A DNA stretch of 41,948 bases from Acanthaster planci (GCF_001949145.1 NW_019091489.1:50554-92501); one strand, 5' to 3'. Shown: positions 18,589-29,975, counted from the first letter of the stretch. Notes: generated by a model from the sequence alone, not told the origin. Numbers and translations: made by a program.

Positions 18589-18920
18589 TGTAGAATTCAT
18601 GGAAATTGGTAAGCCCCCTTTTTTCATTGTTACCATTCCTCCTTCTGTTATAGTATTCTGGTCCAGACTTTTTCACCCTTAGGGATAATGGATCAATCCA
18701 TGTCCCTGGGTTGTCACAGGTGCAGGGGCAGGAAGTTGGCAGGGTTCATTGTTCAGCAATCAATGATCCTACCAGCACATGCTACAGTTTCACATTACAT
18801 GTATTAAATAAGTTTGTCTCTCTTCCAGCACTCCTGACTGTACCTCCATTATTTCTTACAGGATAATGGACTAATGTAACTCCCGCAAGCACAATTCCTG
18901 GTTGCAAAGCGAGTTTTACA
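18589..18920 (+). repeat. Gypsy 5' LTR
   Basis: Starts TGTAGAATTCATGG and ends GAGTTTTACA. It aligns along its length with 22479-22807. Internal landmarks shared by both copies include TTCTGTTATAGTATTCTGGT, GATCCTACCAGCACAT and CTCCCGCAAGCAC. The bases after it (TTTGGAGGCATGAG) contain a TGG that could start a primer-binding site; I did not match it to a tRNA. Confidence 0.9.
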
Positions 18921-19194
18921 TTTGGAGGCATGAGAGGGATAGGCGCGTCTGACGAACGCCCCAGTAGATGGGACGATATGCGCCTATCCAGTGAAACGAA
19001 CCAAGACGAGATGAGACAGTAAACAACATCCAGACAGCAGAGGAGACAGGTGAGCTGACTGGGTGAGCAAGGCCAGGGTGTACCATCACTGGGATGAGGG
19101 ATCGCCCCAGCAGGGATTGCCTCAAAGCAGTTGAACACAACTTGTTCCCCAGTGACGTCACCGAGACCATTGTGCTGTCTATTCATTAAACATC

Positions 19195-19497
19195 ATGGAT
19201 GTACCAGAAGCTCTTGAGAGAGTGAGATCCAGGTTACGTGGGCTGTCCATTCCACAGCTCCTCCAAGTATGTCGGTATTTGATGGTGGAGCCAAGAAATG
19301 CAACTGAGAAAGTCAACGGTCACCAGAAACTGGTTCGCTAGGCCCTCGATCACGTGAATAAGGATGAAGTTCAAGACAGCCAAGACGGAGGATTGGAACT
19401 ACTTCAGGGTTTGAATGGTTTCATCGATGGATTGACGGGCCAAGAGGTCACTCTAGACGAAGTAGCCGTCACAACCCCATCCGAAAACCTGGACTAA
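19195..19497 (+). pseudogene. Gypsy gag N-terminal reading frame, one stop
   Basis: The ATG at 19195 (MDVPEALERVRSRLRGLSIP) runs to a TAA at 19495-19497 with a single in-frame TAG at 19339-19341. The helix-rich start (LRGLSIPQLLQVCRYL) resembles the N-terminal matrix-like part of Gypsy gag proteins. The gag-integrase frame follows 32 bp later in another frame, so both may once have been a single gag. Confidence 0.55.
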
Positions 19498-19529
19498 TCG
19501 AAAAAAACAAAAACAAAACAGAATCAGCA

Positions 19530-21422
19530 TTGGCTTCAGTGATGACTCCCCCCCCAACGAATCCCAGAAGCCATCCTACCCCAGAGGCACTCAGCATAAT
19601 CCGTTTGGAGTTCAAAAACTCTGGCCAAATCGGAGAACCCGGCCAGTGGGACAGGGTGACGTTCACAAGTCTGGCCCATCAGATCGAAGCTACTCGTGAG
19701 AAGGGCTATTGGGACAATGACATCGTCCAAGGCGTCATCCGGGCCATTGTTCCGGGATCTGCACTGAGAAGCTACCAGGAGGGACGGGCCAAGGTGATCT
19801 TACCCAGCCTCCGTCGCATCCTGAGATACCACTACCAAGAGAGAGACGCCACTGACTTGTACAAACAACTGGCCCAACTTGCTCAAGACCCAAAGGAATC
19901 ATCACAGGCATTCCTCCTGAAGGCGCTGGACCTGAGGCAAAAGGTTATCTTTGCCAGTCAGGAAGCAGAGTTAGGTTTGTGCTACGGCAAGATGTTGGTG
20001 CACAACATGTTCCGACAAATCATTTTGACTGGGCTTAGAAATGATAACATCAAATCAGAGTTGCGCCCACACCTAGAAGGCCCACAGATCACCGATGAGT
20101 TGCTCTTCGAGAAGCTGAATAAGTGCTCCAGCCTAGAGGCAGAACACCGCAAGAAGCTCCAGCCCACCAGGCCTGTGGTCGTCAATGAGCTACAACTAGC
20201 TCATGGACTGCTGTTTAGGAAGAAGGGAAAGCGGTCCCAGATGATCCTACCAGAAGCACTGAGACCAGTTGCTTACCGGGAGCTCCATAATAACATGGGA
20301 CATCTAGGTGCAGGCTGTGACCTTGATCTGGCCAGAGACCGATTTTACTGGCCTCATATGCAGCGCAACATTGAACACTACTGCATGAATGCATGTCCCT
20401 GCCTCAAAGATCAAAAACCGGCCCAGCACACCAGACAGCTTTTGGGTACTATTGTGATCACAGCACCCTTCGAGGTCAGATCCATTGACTTTGTTCACCT
20501 TGAACGGAGCAAGGGAAGATTTGAGTACATCCTTGTGATCGTCGACAATTTCACGAGATTCGCCCAGGCCTATGCCACCAAGGACAAATTCGCCAAAACG
20601 GTAGCTGACAAAATCTTTAATGATTTCGTCCTGCGCTTTGGCTATCTGCACCGCATCCACCACGACCAAGGAGGAGAGTTTAAGAATCGCCTCTTCAAAC
20701 ACCTCCAGCCGCTCTACGGGGAAGCCAACTTGAGAATGACACCATACCACCCTCAGGGTAATGGACAGTGTGAGAGACTGAATAGGACCCTACTAGCCAT
20801 GCTGAGGACCCTCACCGCAGAACAAAAGGCAAAATAGAGAGAATCCCTGCAGAAGGTAGTCCATGCATATAACTGCACAACCAATGCTGCTACAAGATTC
20901 TCCCCATTATTTGTGTTGTATGGACGGTCTCCCCGCCTACCAGTTGATGCTACCTTTGGGATGACCCGACAATTAGGATCGGGTGCTGAAGATCACAACC
21001 AGTTCGTGAGAAAATGGAAGGCACAAATGGAAGAAGCTTATTCCATCGTAGCCAGACGTTCAGCTAAGTCAACTGAGAGGGGAAGACGGTACCATGACCA
21101 GAAAGCCCACAGTTCTGTTCTTCACCCTGGAGACCGAGTGCTTGTGCTCAACGTTGGACGGCACACAGGCCCGAGTAAACTCCTTTCTTACTGGCAAAAC
21201 CAAGTGTACGTGGTTGTCCGGAGGAAGAGAGAGGACTTACCCGTATACGAATTGAAGGCTGCAAGCAGCAAGTCAAAGCATCGAGTCCTACACCGAAATC
21301 TTCTCCTTCCATGTGCTAGCAAGCAGGTTGATGTGAACCCAGAGCCAAGTTTTTCCCTGCCCCAAAGACATACACCGAGATCGGCCCACAGTCCACCTGC
21401 ACCACACTGCAGCCGCAAGTGA
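19530..21422 (+). pseudogene. Gag-integrase fusion of the Gypsy element (PR, RT and RNase H deleted)
   Basis: From the ATG at 19530, residues 1 to about 220 are gag capsid-like (QWDRVTFTSLAHQIEATREK, ILRYHYQERDATDLYKQLAQ). They join directly at about residue 222 (VVNELQ/LAHGLLFRKK) to the integrase zinc-binding domain (ELHNNMGHLG, H253 and H258; Cys near 285-291) and catalytic core: D320 in RSIDFVHL, D379 in HHDQGGEF and E415 in NGQCERLN, the D,D-35-E pattern. A TAG at 20835-20837, most simply from TGG, ends the 435-codon frame. The same frame continues (ESLQKVVHAYNCTTNAATRF) through the integrase C-terminal domain (HPGDRVLVLNVGRHTGPSKL) to 21422. The missing gag zinc knuckle, protease, RT and RNase H mark a frame-preserving internal deletion. 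Confidence 0.9.
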
Positions 21423-22087
21423 GTGATGACAGCTACGATGAAGAAGAGCCTCTGGTGATCTACCTCCCCTCCGATCGGAAGGGCGGTAACCCAGGTAACC
21501 AGGACAGGAAGACTGTGTTAAATCCCAGTGCCACCCATTTACACTGGATGTACCGATAGCAGACACACCGCCAGCAGATGACCCAATCTGTTATCCATCG
21601 TCTGTTAGGTTGGGAGCAGGAGGCGTGACAACCAACCAGGAGAACGACCCAGTAAAGGTGACAATTTAAGTACCGAACCACAAGAGAGCATTACTGACAC
21701 CGATGAGTCCAGCTCTCAGCTTCTCCATGTACCAGTCACTCCTGAGGTACCCGACCAAGCTGCACAGCAACCCCAGCCACAGCCTGAGCAAATAGCGCCC
21801 CTTGGTTGAGGTCGACCAGGCAGAGAACGTCACCCCCCAATGCGATTCCAGTATGCCAGACTTGGGGAACCCTCGTATCAATCCATGGCTCCTCGCATCG
21901 CAGCTATTCAAAGTGGTACTGCACCTCCTTCGGGAATGCCAGTGAGTGGAATGCCGTGTGCTGTAGCCCTGCCCAGTTACATGCCCAACCCAACCAGTTA
22001 CATGTAAGCCCCACCTATGATGCCACCCAGGTGGAGGTGGACCCACTGGCCACAGCAACCAAGTATGGTTCCTCAAGAGTAAGCATT
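21423..22087 (+). pseudogene. Degenerate pol C-terminal tail of the Gypsy element
   Basis: Several frames with stops. Near 21810-21980 the stretch RHPPMRFQYARLGEPSYQSM is typical of the basic, Pro-rich end of Gypsy pol proteins. No env gene is recognised. 22088-22478 is untranslated up to the 3' LTR, with a short purine-rich AGGGGCGAG just before it as a possible polypurine tract. Confidence 0.5.
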
Positions 22088-22478
22088 AGATGAGTCAACA
22101 GCCAGTAAGATCGTCGAAGAAAATCACTGCGCAGTGTACCTGCGACGGATTCGTCGTCATAAGAAGCATCAACCTCAACGAGCCCAGACGAGATTCATAG
22201 CCGTCAGATGAAGATGTTACTGTGCTTGTCATCCAGTTCTAGCCCACTTCGCCCAGGATCTTGGACACCGAGATCAGAAGATGACGGAAAGTGGAATTAG
22301 CTACTCTATGAGCCCTGAATCTCAACCAGCTACTCTGTCGAGGAGAAACGACCTAGTAACTGATGAGTGACACGCTCCTGAAATGGACACTGCATAAACT
22401 GTTTCTCTGATGAACAGGACTCGATCTAGTAATTATAAGTTTGTAAATGCTGGGGACATTTCTTTTCACAGGGGCGAG

Positions 22479-22807
22479 TGCAGAATTCATGGAAATTGGT
22501 CACCCCTTTTTTTCATTGTTACCCTTCCCCCCTTCTGTTATAGTATTCTGGTCCGGATAATGGATAAGGATAATGGATCAACCCATGTCACTGGGTTGCC
22601 ACAGGAGCAGGGGTAGGAAGTTGGCAAGGTTCATCGTTCCCCGTGCAATGATCCTACCAGCACATACTACAGTTTTCACATTACATAAGTTTGTCTTTCT
22701 TCAGGCACTCCTGACTGTACTTTTATTTTTTCTTACAGGATCATTGACTTAATCATTTTAATGTAACTCCCGCAAGCACCATTCCTGGTTGCCACGCGAG
22801 TTTTACA
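22479..22807 (+). repeat. Gypsy 3' LTR
   Basis: Starts TGCAGAATTCATGG and ends GAGTTTTACA. It is the direct copy of 18589-18920 with point changes and small indels, including a TAATGGATAAGGATAATGGA expansion not present in the 5' copy. Confidence 0.9.
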
Positions 22808-23640
22808 CCAACATCCCATCGTTAATGTCTTGTCATAGTAAAACTGGCCATCCCACATAAAAACAGGTAATATGTGATCAGTGGGGTGTACCGGAATGGA
22901 TTTGAAAGCTGACTTCATATCTACTTTTGAAAGTACACTGTTTGAGCCAAAATGGCAAAGGAGGCAAATCGCATCGTCAGTTGATGCGTAGTGCACAACT
23001 GCGTTGGAATCGGGTATACCGACATGGATTGAATCCCCGTCCGGGTAAGACAGGTGGTGAATTGTGCGGAAATGTCCTGTTTGTTTTTTAGTGACTAACC
23101 CTATTGGGCTGACGCAAAAATTCGCCAGCAGGACGTGTTGGAATGGTCCTGCAAGTCTATCATGATCAAGTTCAGCTTTGATTTTTGTGCTAAATTTCAT
23201 TCGGCTGCTCCAGTGCAGATCGTAAATTTCAAAGAAAGTCTTTCTTTTCTCAAACCATCAAAACCTAGCTTAAACCCAAGGGTGAAACCATCCAAAAGAT
23301 ACAAATTTCCAGATCGCATTCTCGTAACAAGGATTGTAATATTATTGTTTTATTTACTGGAGTTGTTGATTTGTCCGTGGGTGGGTTGGCCCCGCCCTAT
23401 GAAGCACCGCCCCTGGATGGGATTTCATGGGTACCGATTGTTGGCCAATTTGGATTGCTGTTGGCCAAATCTGGCCATTGTAGCTTTTGTGAATGATCCC
23501 CTTCCTGGTGATCTACTTGAGAAGGATTAAGGCCGTGTTTGCCAGCACAGCGATGCAGAATGATTGCCTGAGCATTTGTAGCATGCATGTTTGAAACCGC
23601 ACAGCCTGTTGCAGTATTGTCCTCGAATGAACCGAAAGCA
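22808..23640 (-). pseudogene. DIRS gag zinc knuckle and reverse transcriptase N-terminal half
   Basis: At about 23640-23540 the minus strand reads CFRFIRGQYCNRLCGFKHAC then YKCSGNHSASLC, the Cys/His knuckle seen at the end of DIRS-type gag proteins. Further on come PTHGQINNS-type linker sequence, DHDRLAGPF, the RT motifs SPIGLVTKKQTGHFRTIHHL and the catalytic motif A SKVDMKSAFKSIPVHP (about 22905), then QFYYDKTLTMGC at the Gypsy boundary (22808). Stops at about 23390, 23300 and 23210 break the frame. Its other half is at 17700-18588. The same blocks occur in the second copy at 26310-27640. Confidence 0.8.
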
Positions 23641-23658
23641 AGACTCGGCCCCTGCCCG

Positions 23659-23942
23659 NNNNNNNNNNNNNNNNNNNNNNNNNNNNNNNNNNNNNNNNNN
23701 NNNNNNNNNNNNNNNNNNNNNNNNNNNNNNNNNNNNNNNNNNNNNNNNNNNNNNNNNNNNNNNNNNNNNNNNNNNNNNNNNNNNNNNNNNNNNNNNNNNN
23801 NNNNNNNNNNNNNNNNNNNNNNNNNNNNNNNNNNNNNNNNNNNNNNNNNNNNNNNNNNNNNNNNNNNNNNNNNNNNNNNNNNNNNNNNNNNNNNNNNNNN
23901 NNNNNNNNNNNNNNNNNNNNNNNNNNNNNNNNNNNNNNNNNN
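23659..23942. other. Assembly gap (284 N)
   Basis: A run of N only. Reading frames that span it are artefacts. Confidence 1.
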
Positions 23943-24439
23943 ATATGTGCTACCGCAACGATGAGCCACACAGCACCGCTGCACGCTAATCTGGCCCCTA
24001 TTGAAAAGAGGTCAGAGTGCACTCTTCCGGTTTGGGGAACAAAAGAATCTTACATAACACTGCACAATCTGGGCTCTTCTTACAAGGCTGCAGGCCTGGC
24101 TGAAAAACTCGGGTGTCAATGAAGGCCACGTGTCAACTTAGAGTTGTCCCCAAAGAGTCCTTCCTTTGTGTTGAAACATCCGTTAAATGATATGAATTTT
24201 TGAAGAATTTTGAAAAGTGAACACTGGATGCGTGCACTGGATTTTTCAAAGCACCCGGCAGCAAGTTTTTAATTAATTGGCCTGGGACCAAGCTGAATTA
24301 AAAGCATTAAGCCAGCTAAGAAACTCAGGCAACGAGCAGGAACAGTAAAAGGCTTGCAGCATCGCTCCTCAACTGAAAGAACGGAACAGAAGCCTACAAA
24401 TAGGCCTCATGTATGGAATGAAACGTTCATTCAACCATA
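23943..24439. other. No gene recognised
   Basis: Sequence between the gap and the SGNH fragment. Short open frames only. It could be part of the DIRS-type element if the hydrolase belongs to it. Confidence 0.4.
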
Positions 24440-25025
24440 TTTCATGCTGTAGACCACAGCCCCGCGTATGGACTAGCAATTTCATACTGCCCCTTGAATG
24501 ACAAATGAACTCCATCGGGACCTAAAGATATGTCACAGTTACGGATGAATCCCTTATGCCTCTAAAGCTTCATGCCCTCATATTCTGCGCTTACCACCTT
24601 TAAAAAGGCATTAACTTTGTCAACGTTGCTGCTAAACATTGCACCTTCCTCGGTTGACTTCAAGTACCTAGTCCCAACCTTACTCCAGCGTAAATTTGAC
24701 ACACTACCACAGAGTAAGCGTGAGATGCATCCCGTATCATCTTGGCAGTGCAAAATAGCGCCATCTTCTACCGTGAGGGGATCGCTCAAGGAGCACAAAT
24801 CGTTTGTGCCGTTCTGAATAATTACAAATGTGGGGAGACTGCGCTGCTATTGATGATAAACTGTCCTGCGTGTCATCGATTTTCCAGCCACCCTTACAAA
24901 CAAAATCAATCAATACATTTTGTATTCCAAAATTGGGTAAAAACGCGTGGTCAGTTTTGTGTTTTATGGCGTCTCTCGAACGTATGATAAACCGAATGAC
25001 CAACCACAGAAACTTTGACCTTCAA
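24440..25025 (-). pseudogene. SGNH/GDSL hydrolase-like fragment, frameshifted
   Basis: On the minus strand the four SGNH blocks appear in order: block I VKVSVVGHSVYHTFERRH (Ser codon at about 24993-24995), block II around VCKGGWKIDD (about 24880), block III VIIQNGTNDLCSLSDP (about 24785-24830; G-x-N-D), and block V LGPDGVHLSFKGQ (about 24500-24525; catalytic D-x-x-H). Pieces between them (SKVGTRYLKSTEEGAMFSSN, VNAFLKVVSAEYEGMKL) fit the fold's helices. Frames change at least twice and a stop follows GMKL. Hydrolases of this fold are carried by some tyrosine-recombinase retroelements (Ngaro group) and some LINEs. Here it lies upstream of the DIRS gag knuckle on the same strand, so it may be part of that element. 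Confidence 0.65.
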
Positions 25026-26300
25026 TGTCAACGCAGCTCCACTTATTGTCGCCATTAAATGCAGCATATCTGTGGCGGACACAGGGGACAACTTGCATAC
25101 TACAGAAAAGGTGAACTCGCCCGGTGAATAACCAATTCTTACAGATTAGTCTTTATTTAATATCTATCATTTTCGTCCGAGAGTTTGTGCACGGTAACCT
25201 TTGCCCTTAAACAACGGTGCGGTGATACATCGTTCTGTCGCGTTCGGCCCGGCAGCTGGTCACGTCATATAACCGCTGCACTCACGTATGCGTAAACATG
25301 TACTTGGCCGGTTAGATTTTGTCGTGCCATTCGCCAGTTGAGTGCTTGGCGTGATGTCGGCTCTACGTTGAAAGCAAAGACTTATACTAGCTAAATCAAG
25401 TATCAAAATCGTTTCGTAAAAGGAACACGTCTGTAAAAGTAACTCTTCTCTGTGAATTTAATGATAAAAGTATGTCAAGAACGAATGCTTGTGCTTGCTC
25501 AAAAGGCTAACATTACACATGTACTTCAACTTGTCATTTCGTTTCTCATGTATTGCTGCAGGCTCAGCCCACAACGGCAAGCTTCCCTGCACTAGTCTAA
25601 TGACTAGCGGTGGTAGCCAAGATCGACAGAAACTGTACGCAAACAACCAATGACATGTCATAATTGTCAGCATGAGAATCACACCATGCACGTTGACATG
25701 AATGTTTTTTGCATGTCTTGTGACGTCTTGAATTTCATTGTTTGGCTGGTACTGACAACCACAGTTTGGAATGGGTTCAAGCTGCACGACACTGCATACA
25801 TGTACAAGCACTGCATGAGTCATAATAGCATGCAAATCTTAACCCAAAATTACATAGATATAGCTATAATATTCCTTGGCAACTATTACTGTAAATGTGT
25901 TTTGAATTTTTGCAGTGTTCACCCATTTACAGAAGTGTTTGTGCTTCAAACAGTGTCTACGCTAATGTCAGTTACATGTTGGTCACAGTTAATTACGCAT
26001 TCGTATTGCGCTATCAGATGATATTATATTTTTTCACATTTTCTACAACCAGAGTAGAACGAAATCAGATGCTGACAGAATTATGGGCATGTTCAAATTG
26101 CATGTAACAGATTGCTCAAGGATTGACCGATGGTTAAGATTGCAAATCACATTTTAGAATATATACCGGCCTTATCCTTCATTTTTCATTACTGGAATGT
26201 AATGAATTACTCGTAAAAAAATCATTCTGTTTTGTCTGAGATAATTCTCCAGTGTTAAATAAAATCGCTGTGCAGCACCTGGAAAAACCTTTCACCAATG
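25026..26300. other. No gene recognised
   Basis: AT-rich sequence with short frames on both strands and no convincing domain. Several ACATGT-type motifs occur, which are common throughout the non-coding parts of this window. Confidence 0.4.
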
Positions 26301-26309
26301 AATGCACAC

Positions 26310-27640
26310 CTTTTTGTAGCATTCCCGGTACAGCCCCATAGCCGATTGCGCCAGCCGCATCAGTGTATAAATGCAACGCTTTGTGAGACAGCCATTGTTC
26401 GGAGATAAAGAACGCTTTCCCATTGAAATGACGTAAAACATGAGCCATGCTTGCAAATCCGCCTTCGCTTCCAAATTCAGGCGGATTCGCTGATGGGGCT
26501 TTCTAATCCCAATAGTTAGATTGATCAGCCGTCTGAAGAACGCTCGACCGGGTTTCACCACCTTACATGCGAAATTCAGCAACCCTATTAGAGATTGGAG
26601 CTCTTTAAGGGTGATTCTGTTTTTCAGGAGTGTGGCTTCAATGACGTTAATGGCTTTGAATATTTTACCTCTGGCAACCGAGCTTCCATGGCCGCTGCGT
26701 TCAGCTCGATTCCCGGGAATGTAAGACAAGGGGATGATGCCTCGGTTTTATCAGGCGCAAGAGGAATCCCAACGCTTGCGCACATGCTCTGGAAATTTGC
26801 CAGGTCCTTTTCCCGCTGTCAAACGAATGGGAAACGATAAGGAAGTCATCCAGAATATGCACGACAGCAGGAATTTCAAGTTTATGAAGCGCCATCCACT
26901 CGACCGCGGAGCTAAACTTTTCGAAGATAGACCAGCTCGACCGGCAACCCATTGGTAGTGTTTTGTCCTAATAAAATAGCCCGTCCCGCTAGAGGCCCAA
27001 CAAATAATGATCACTGCGATGGACTGGCACGATTTTGAACGCAGATTTAATGTCTACCTTCGAAAGAAAACTGCGAGGCCCCATGCGGCATAATAATGCG
27101 ATCGCATCGTCGGTTGTCGCGTATTGTACCGAAAACAGCAATCTGGTATCCCATCATTTATTGAACTGCCTTTAGGGTACGATAAATGATGTACGAGGCG
27201 AACTTGTCCTGGTTGTTTCTTAGGTACCAGACCAATAAATCCTTGAATGGTGCAATGGCGAATGGCCCGGCAAGCCTACCGCTGGCGAGTTCTGCATTAA
27301 ATTTAACCCGCACTGCCTCGGGGTGTTCTCGAGCAGATCTAAGATTCCTAGAATTCCTTTCCTGTCTGTGACCATCAAAACCCAATTTAAAACCAAACGT
27401 GAAGCCTTCTACGAGACATTTACATATAGCAGGGTCACAGCCATACAACCAACAGTTCAACGCATCTTTATTAACGGGTGTAGGATGCTTGCCCGTGGGG
27501 GGATGGTCCCCGTCCCTTTGTCGGCACATTTCTTTGTGGAAGTTTGGACTGCTGTTGGCCAAAATCGGCTGGCGGCGCCTTTGTGAGTGTTCCCCAACCC
27601 AGGGACACAAACAGCCACTCCAAACATGGCATAAAGGCTC
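26310..27640 (-). mobile_element. Second copy of the same DIRS family, truncated (RT and start of RNase H)
   Basis: Minus-strand blocks correspond one to one with the first copy: SGRLAGPFAIAPFKDLL (about 27270), RT motif A SKVDIKSAFKIVPVHRSD (about 27040), MGCRSSWSIFEKFSSAVEWM (about 26915), motif C VHILDDFLIVSHS (about 26840), LKELQSLIGLLNFACKV (about 26590), and the RNase H start LHLYTDAAGAIGYGA (about 26360). It ends there without the rest of RNase H or the recombinase. The upstream linker contains PTGKHPTPVNKDALN. It preserves the RT region that the Gypsy element splits in copy 1. Frameshifts are numerous. Confidence 0.8.
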
Positions 27641-28154
27641 ATTTTTTTAATTCTTCATAAATGCTTCCACATAATTTTGCACGTCCTAAAATTATAGACT
27701 GTCCCTGAGGTCGACTTCATCCGACTTCTGGCTAGTCTTCCTGCAATAACTTTTTTCTCAATAAATATGAAGTTAAACCATTTCAACTGATCTACCCAAA
27801 TCTTTCTTCATGGTCTCCGATTTATTTCATCCCTCTCTTATCGGAGTACCCTCCTTTTTGCACCTAAACAGAGATTTCTCGTTGCACTCCAGCCCCTACT
27901 TTCAGACCCCCATAAAAGTCACCTCTGTCTTTGAGTAATTCAGAAACTAACCGGAAGCTACAATGGATTCGGACGACCCGGCTCCACACCATTCGATTCC
28001 TGCTCTGCTCTCTTCTCAACCCCCACGAACAATACTGGAAGATACCCCCTTCCCTTGAGTGTGACACTAATGACTACACCACTTCTCAAATATCCTGATA
28101 TCCCCATTTTATTCACTGGCTTGATGAGTGCAAGCAATAAATGGAGAAATGGAC
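27641..28154. other. No gene recognised
   Basis: Non-coding sequence beyond the 5' end of the second DIRS copy. Short frames only. Confidence 0.4.
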
Positions 28155-28437
28155 GAGATGCAGGTGGAGATGTGCCTGTGTGGCCAAGCATTGCCTCTGC
28201 AGGGCCCGCCCCGGGAGGTAAAAGAGTGTTGTCCCAGGACAGGGTAACGTCCAGATCATGCCTGGGTGCGCCAGTGGATAGTTGCTTGGTAGTATGAGGT
28301 GTTCAGGGACGCGGGTGGAGACGTACCTGCGTAGCCCGCCCTTATCTCTGCAGGGGCCTGGGAGGTAACACTAACAGGGTGTTGGCCCGAGGCAGGGTAG
28401 CTTCCAAATCAATCCTGTGCGTGTCGGTGGGAAGGCA
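28155..28437. repeat. Tandem duplication, ~154-bp period (two diverged copies)
   Basis: The block at about 28155-28277 (GTGGAGATGTGCCTG, CTCTGCAGGGCC, GGGAGGTAA, CAGGGTAACGTCC) is repeated in the same order at about 28308-28437 (GTGGAGACGTACCTG, CTCTGCAGGGGCC, GGGAGGTAA, CAGGGTAGCTTCC). Confidence 0.7.
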
Positions 28438-28694
28438 GCTGAAGGCAGCGGCTCACGTCGTGAGGTGATCGGTGCTATTGGTGGTGGTAGGGAGACCGCC
28501 GTTGGACCTCAGTGCTTGGGAGCTGGGCGAGGAAATGTTTGCACCCTGAGTGCAGTGCCATTGTCCTGGGACTGTCCTTGGACTGAACAGGGAATGGTTC
28601 TTCAAGCAGGTGTTAGTGCGGAATCAACAAGTATGCAGTGGTGCAATACCACTCGATCATCTGCAGACTGACCCATGTTAGTTTAAAGGAGAGA

Positions 28695-28860
28695 GTGAGG
28701 CCGCGGAATGAACGCCGCACTACCTCGCTAGCCCCAACAGTCCCAGGGTCACCCTGTTAACCCTATATAAGGAAGATGGGGGACCGCGGAACGAATCATC
28801 ACACTCCCTCGCGGATCCCCATGATCCTGGATCGCCCTGTTGACCCTATGTAGAGTACTC
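28695..28860. repeat. Tandem duplication, ~82-bp period (two diverged copies)
   Basis: CCGCGGAATGAACG...CTACCTCGC...CACCCTGTTAACCCTAT at about 28701-28766 recurs as CCGCGGAACGAATC...CTCCCTCGCGG...GCCCTGTTGACCCTAT at about 28783-28850. Confidence 0.65.
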
Positions 28861-28937
28861 GGTGTTAGAGCAACGTAGAGTCAACGTGGAGCCTATGAAA
28901 ATGCACACAAAGAAAGAGAGAAGAAAATACCACCACC

Positions 28938-28969
<32 letters not shown>

Positions 28970-28978
28970 CAAAAAATA
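28938..28978. repeat. (AAAAC)n microsatellite
   Basis: Short run of AAAAC/AAAAAC units; could be the tail of a retroposed copy, but no source element is recognised beside it. Confidence 0.8.
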
Positions 28979-29975
28979 CAAAACAACGACCAGGAAATAA
29001 GGAATGTCATTTATTACATTACATTATGGTTGATCAAATTAAACACAGGAACGTGTAGCAGAACAGAAAACTCAAAAATTTGAAGATGTCAAATTTGACA
29101 TGTCCGTTAAGAATCACGCTAAGGAAAAGAAGGACAAACATGGTGGAGGTGCTGCTCTGCATCATGGGTCTATAGAGGGTCGACTTCGGTTGATCAAGTT
29201 TTAGCGAATAGAATCGAACGCAAAGGAATTTGCGTATTTAGTGACTGTTTGGGTAGGTTGAGTGCAGTGGACGCATTTTTTTAAATAAAGAGTACACAGG
29301 GTGAGTAACAAGTATTGAATTTTGTATCTCAGTATGTATTTACTATTCATGTAAATTCATTCATCAAATTTTTGTTTTAACTTTATTTACTCCAAGTTAT
29401 AAAGGTAAGGACAAACTACTGAAAAAATTAGGTCTTTTGTTGTACTACCATGTCTAAAGCAGAACATTCCAAACCTTCAACATACGATGGTTTATTACTC
29501 CAAAGATTAACAATTTACTTACTTTAAAAGGCTCTAAATTTCCATTACAAAATCATTCCTATGTCGGTACCATTATTTCCTGACCTATATCTTGATGACT
29601 GCTTTTTAATTGGAAGGGTGTATTTCATTCCAGTGGGTTGACATAAAGGGCCATTATTAATCTGCAATCTGTGATTCAGCATTGAAAACTTTTTTTGACT
29701 TTTTCTCTTTCCCACTTCATGGACATATTTTAGTTAATTTACTGATTAGCATTCTAAAATTTTCATTCGAAATGATACTCATTCTTACTTTTGGTAGAAT
29801 CTATGATATATGTAATGCAAACAAGCACAAGCAGCTGAAATATCTGTGTACTTCATCTTCTCAAGGGCAATTTGATACAAATGTCATTCCCTGTTTCAAA
29901 TTTTGTTTTTCAGGGGAAATGGTGATGTTCAGCACTGCTGTGATATTGGAAACAACCAATTAACAGATGACATAG
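28979..29975. other. No gene recognised
   Basis: AT-rich sequence between the microsatellite and the MITE. The open frame at 29682-29963 has no recognisable domain. Confidence 0.4.

Larger units (their letters stand above)
18589..22807 (+). mobile_element. Ty3/Gypsy LTR retrotransposon, internally deleted
   Basis: Two direct repeats of about 330 bp flank a 3.6-kb interior that encodes gag and integrase on the plus strand. The terminal dinucleotides are TG...CA. The four bases on either side, CCGA (18585-18588) and CCAA (22808-22811), match at three of four positions, consistent with a mutated 4-bp target duplication. Protease, reverse transcriptase and RNase H are missing. It is inserted in the RT gene of the DIRS element, splitting it between the MGC motif and EKFSSAIEW. 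LTR divergence and multiple stops show it is not recent. Confidence 0.9.
5600..23640 (-). mobile_element. DIRS-type tyrosine-recombinase retroelement, split by two later insertions
   Basis: Read on the minus strand, the pieces occur in the proper order: gag zinc knuckle (about 23640-23540), reverse transcriptase (23200-22808, then 18588-18200), RNase H (18203-17700), and tyrosine recombinase (17700-16563, then 6182-5985). The RT is interrupted by a Ty3/Gypsy element and the recombinase by a Polinton. Without them the element would be only about 3.5 kb here. Gag-RT-RH-YR order with no LTR integrase is diagnostic of DIRS-type elements, which integrate through a circular intermediate using the recombinase. 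All domains carry frameshifts and stops. The 5' side runs into the N gap, and an SGNH-hydrolase piece beyond the gap (24440-25025) may also belong to it. Confidence 0.8.

Noticed and set aside
18782-19186. Minus-strand frame in the Gypsy 5' region
   Set aside because: Overlaps the 5' LTR and leader of a plus-strand element, and no domain is seen.
20304-20750. Minus-strand frame opposite the Gypsy integrase
   Set aside because: Shadow of the integrase, which has full catalytic motifs on the plus strand.
23397-24022. Frames crossing the N gap
   Set aside because: Open only because N codons are not stops. Only the flanking gag-knuckle part is supported.
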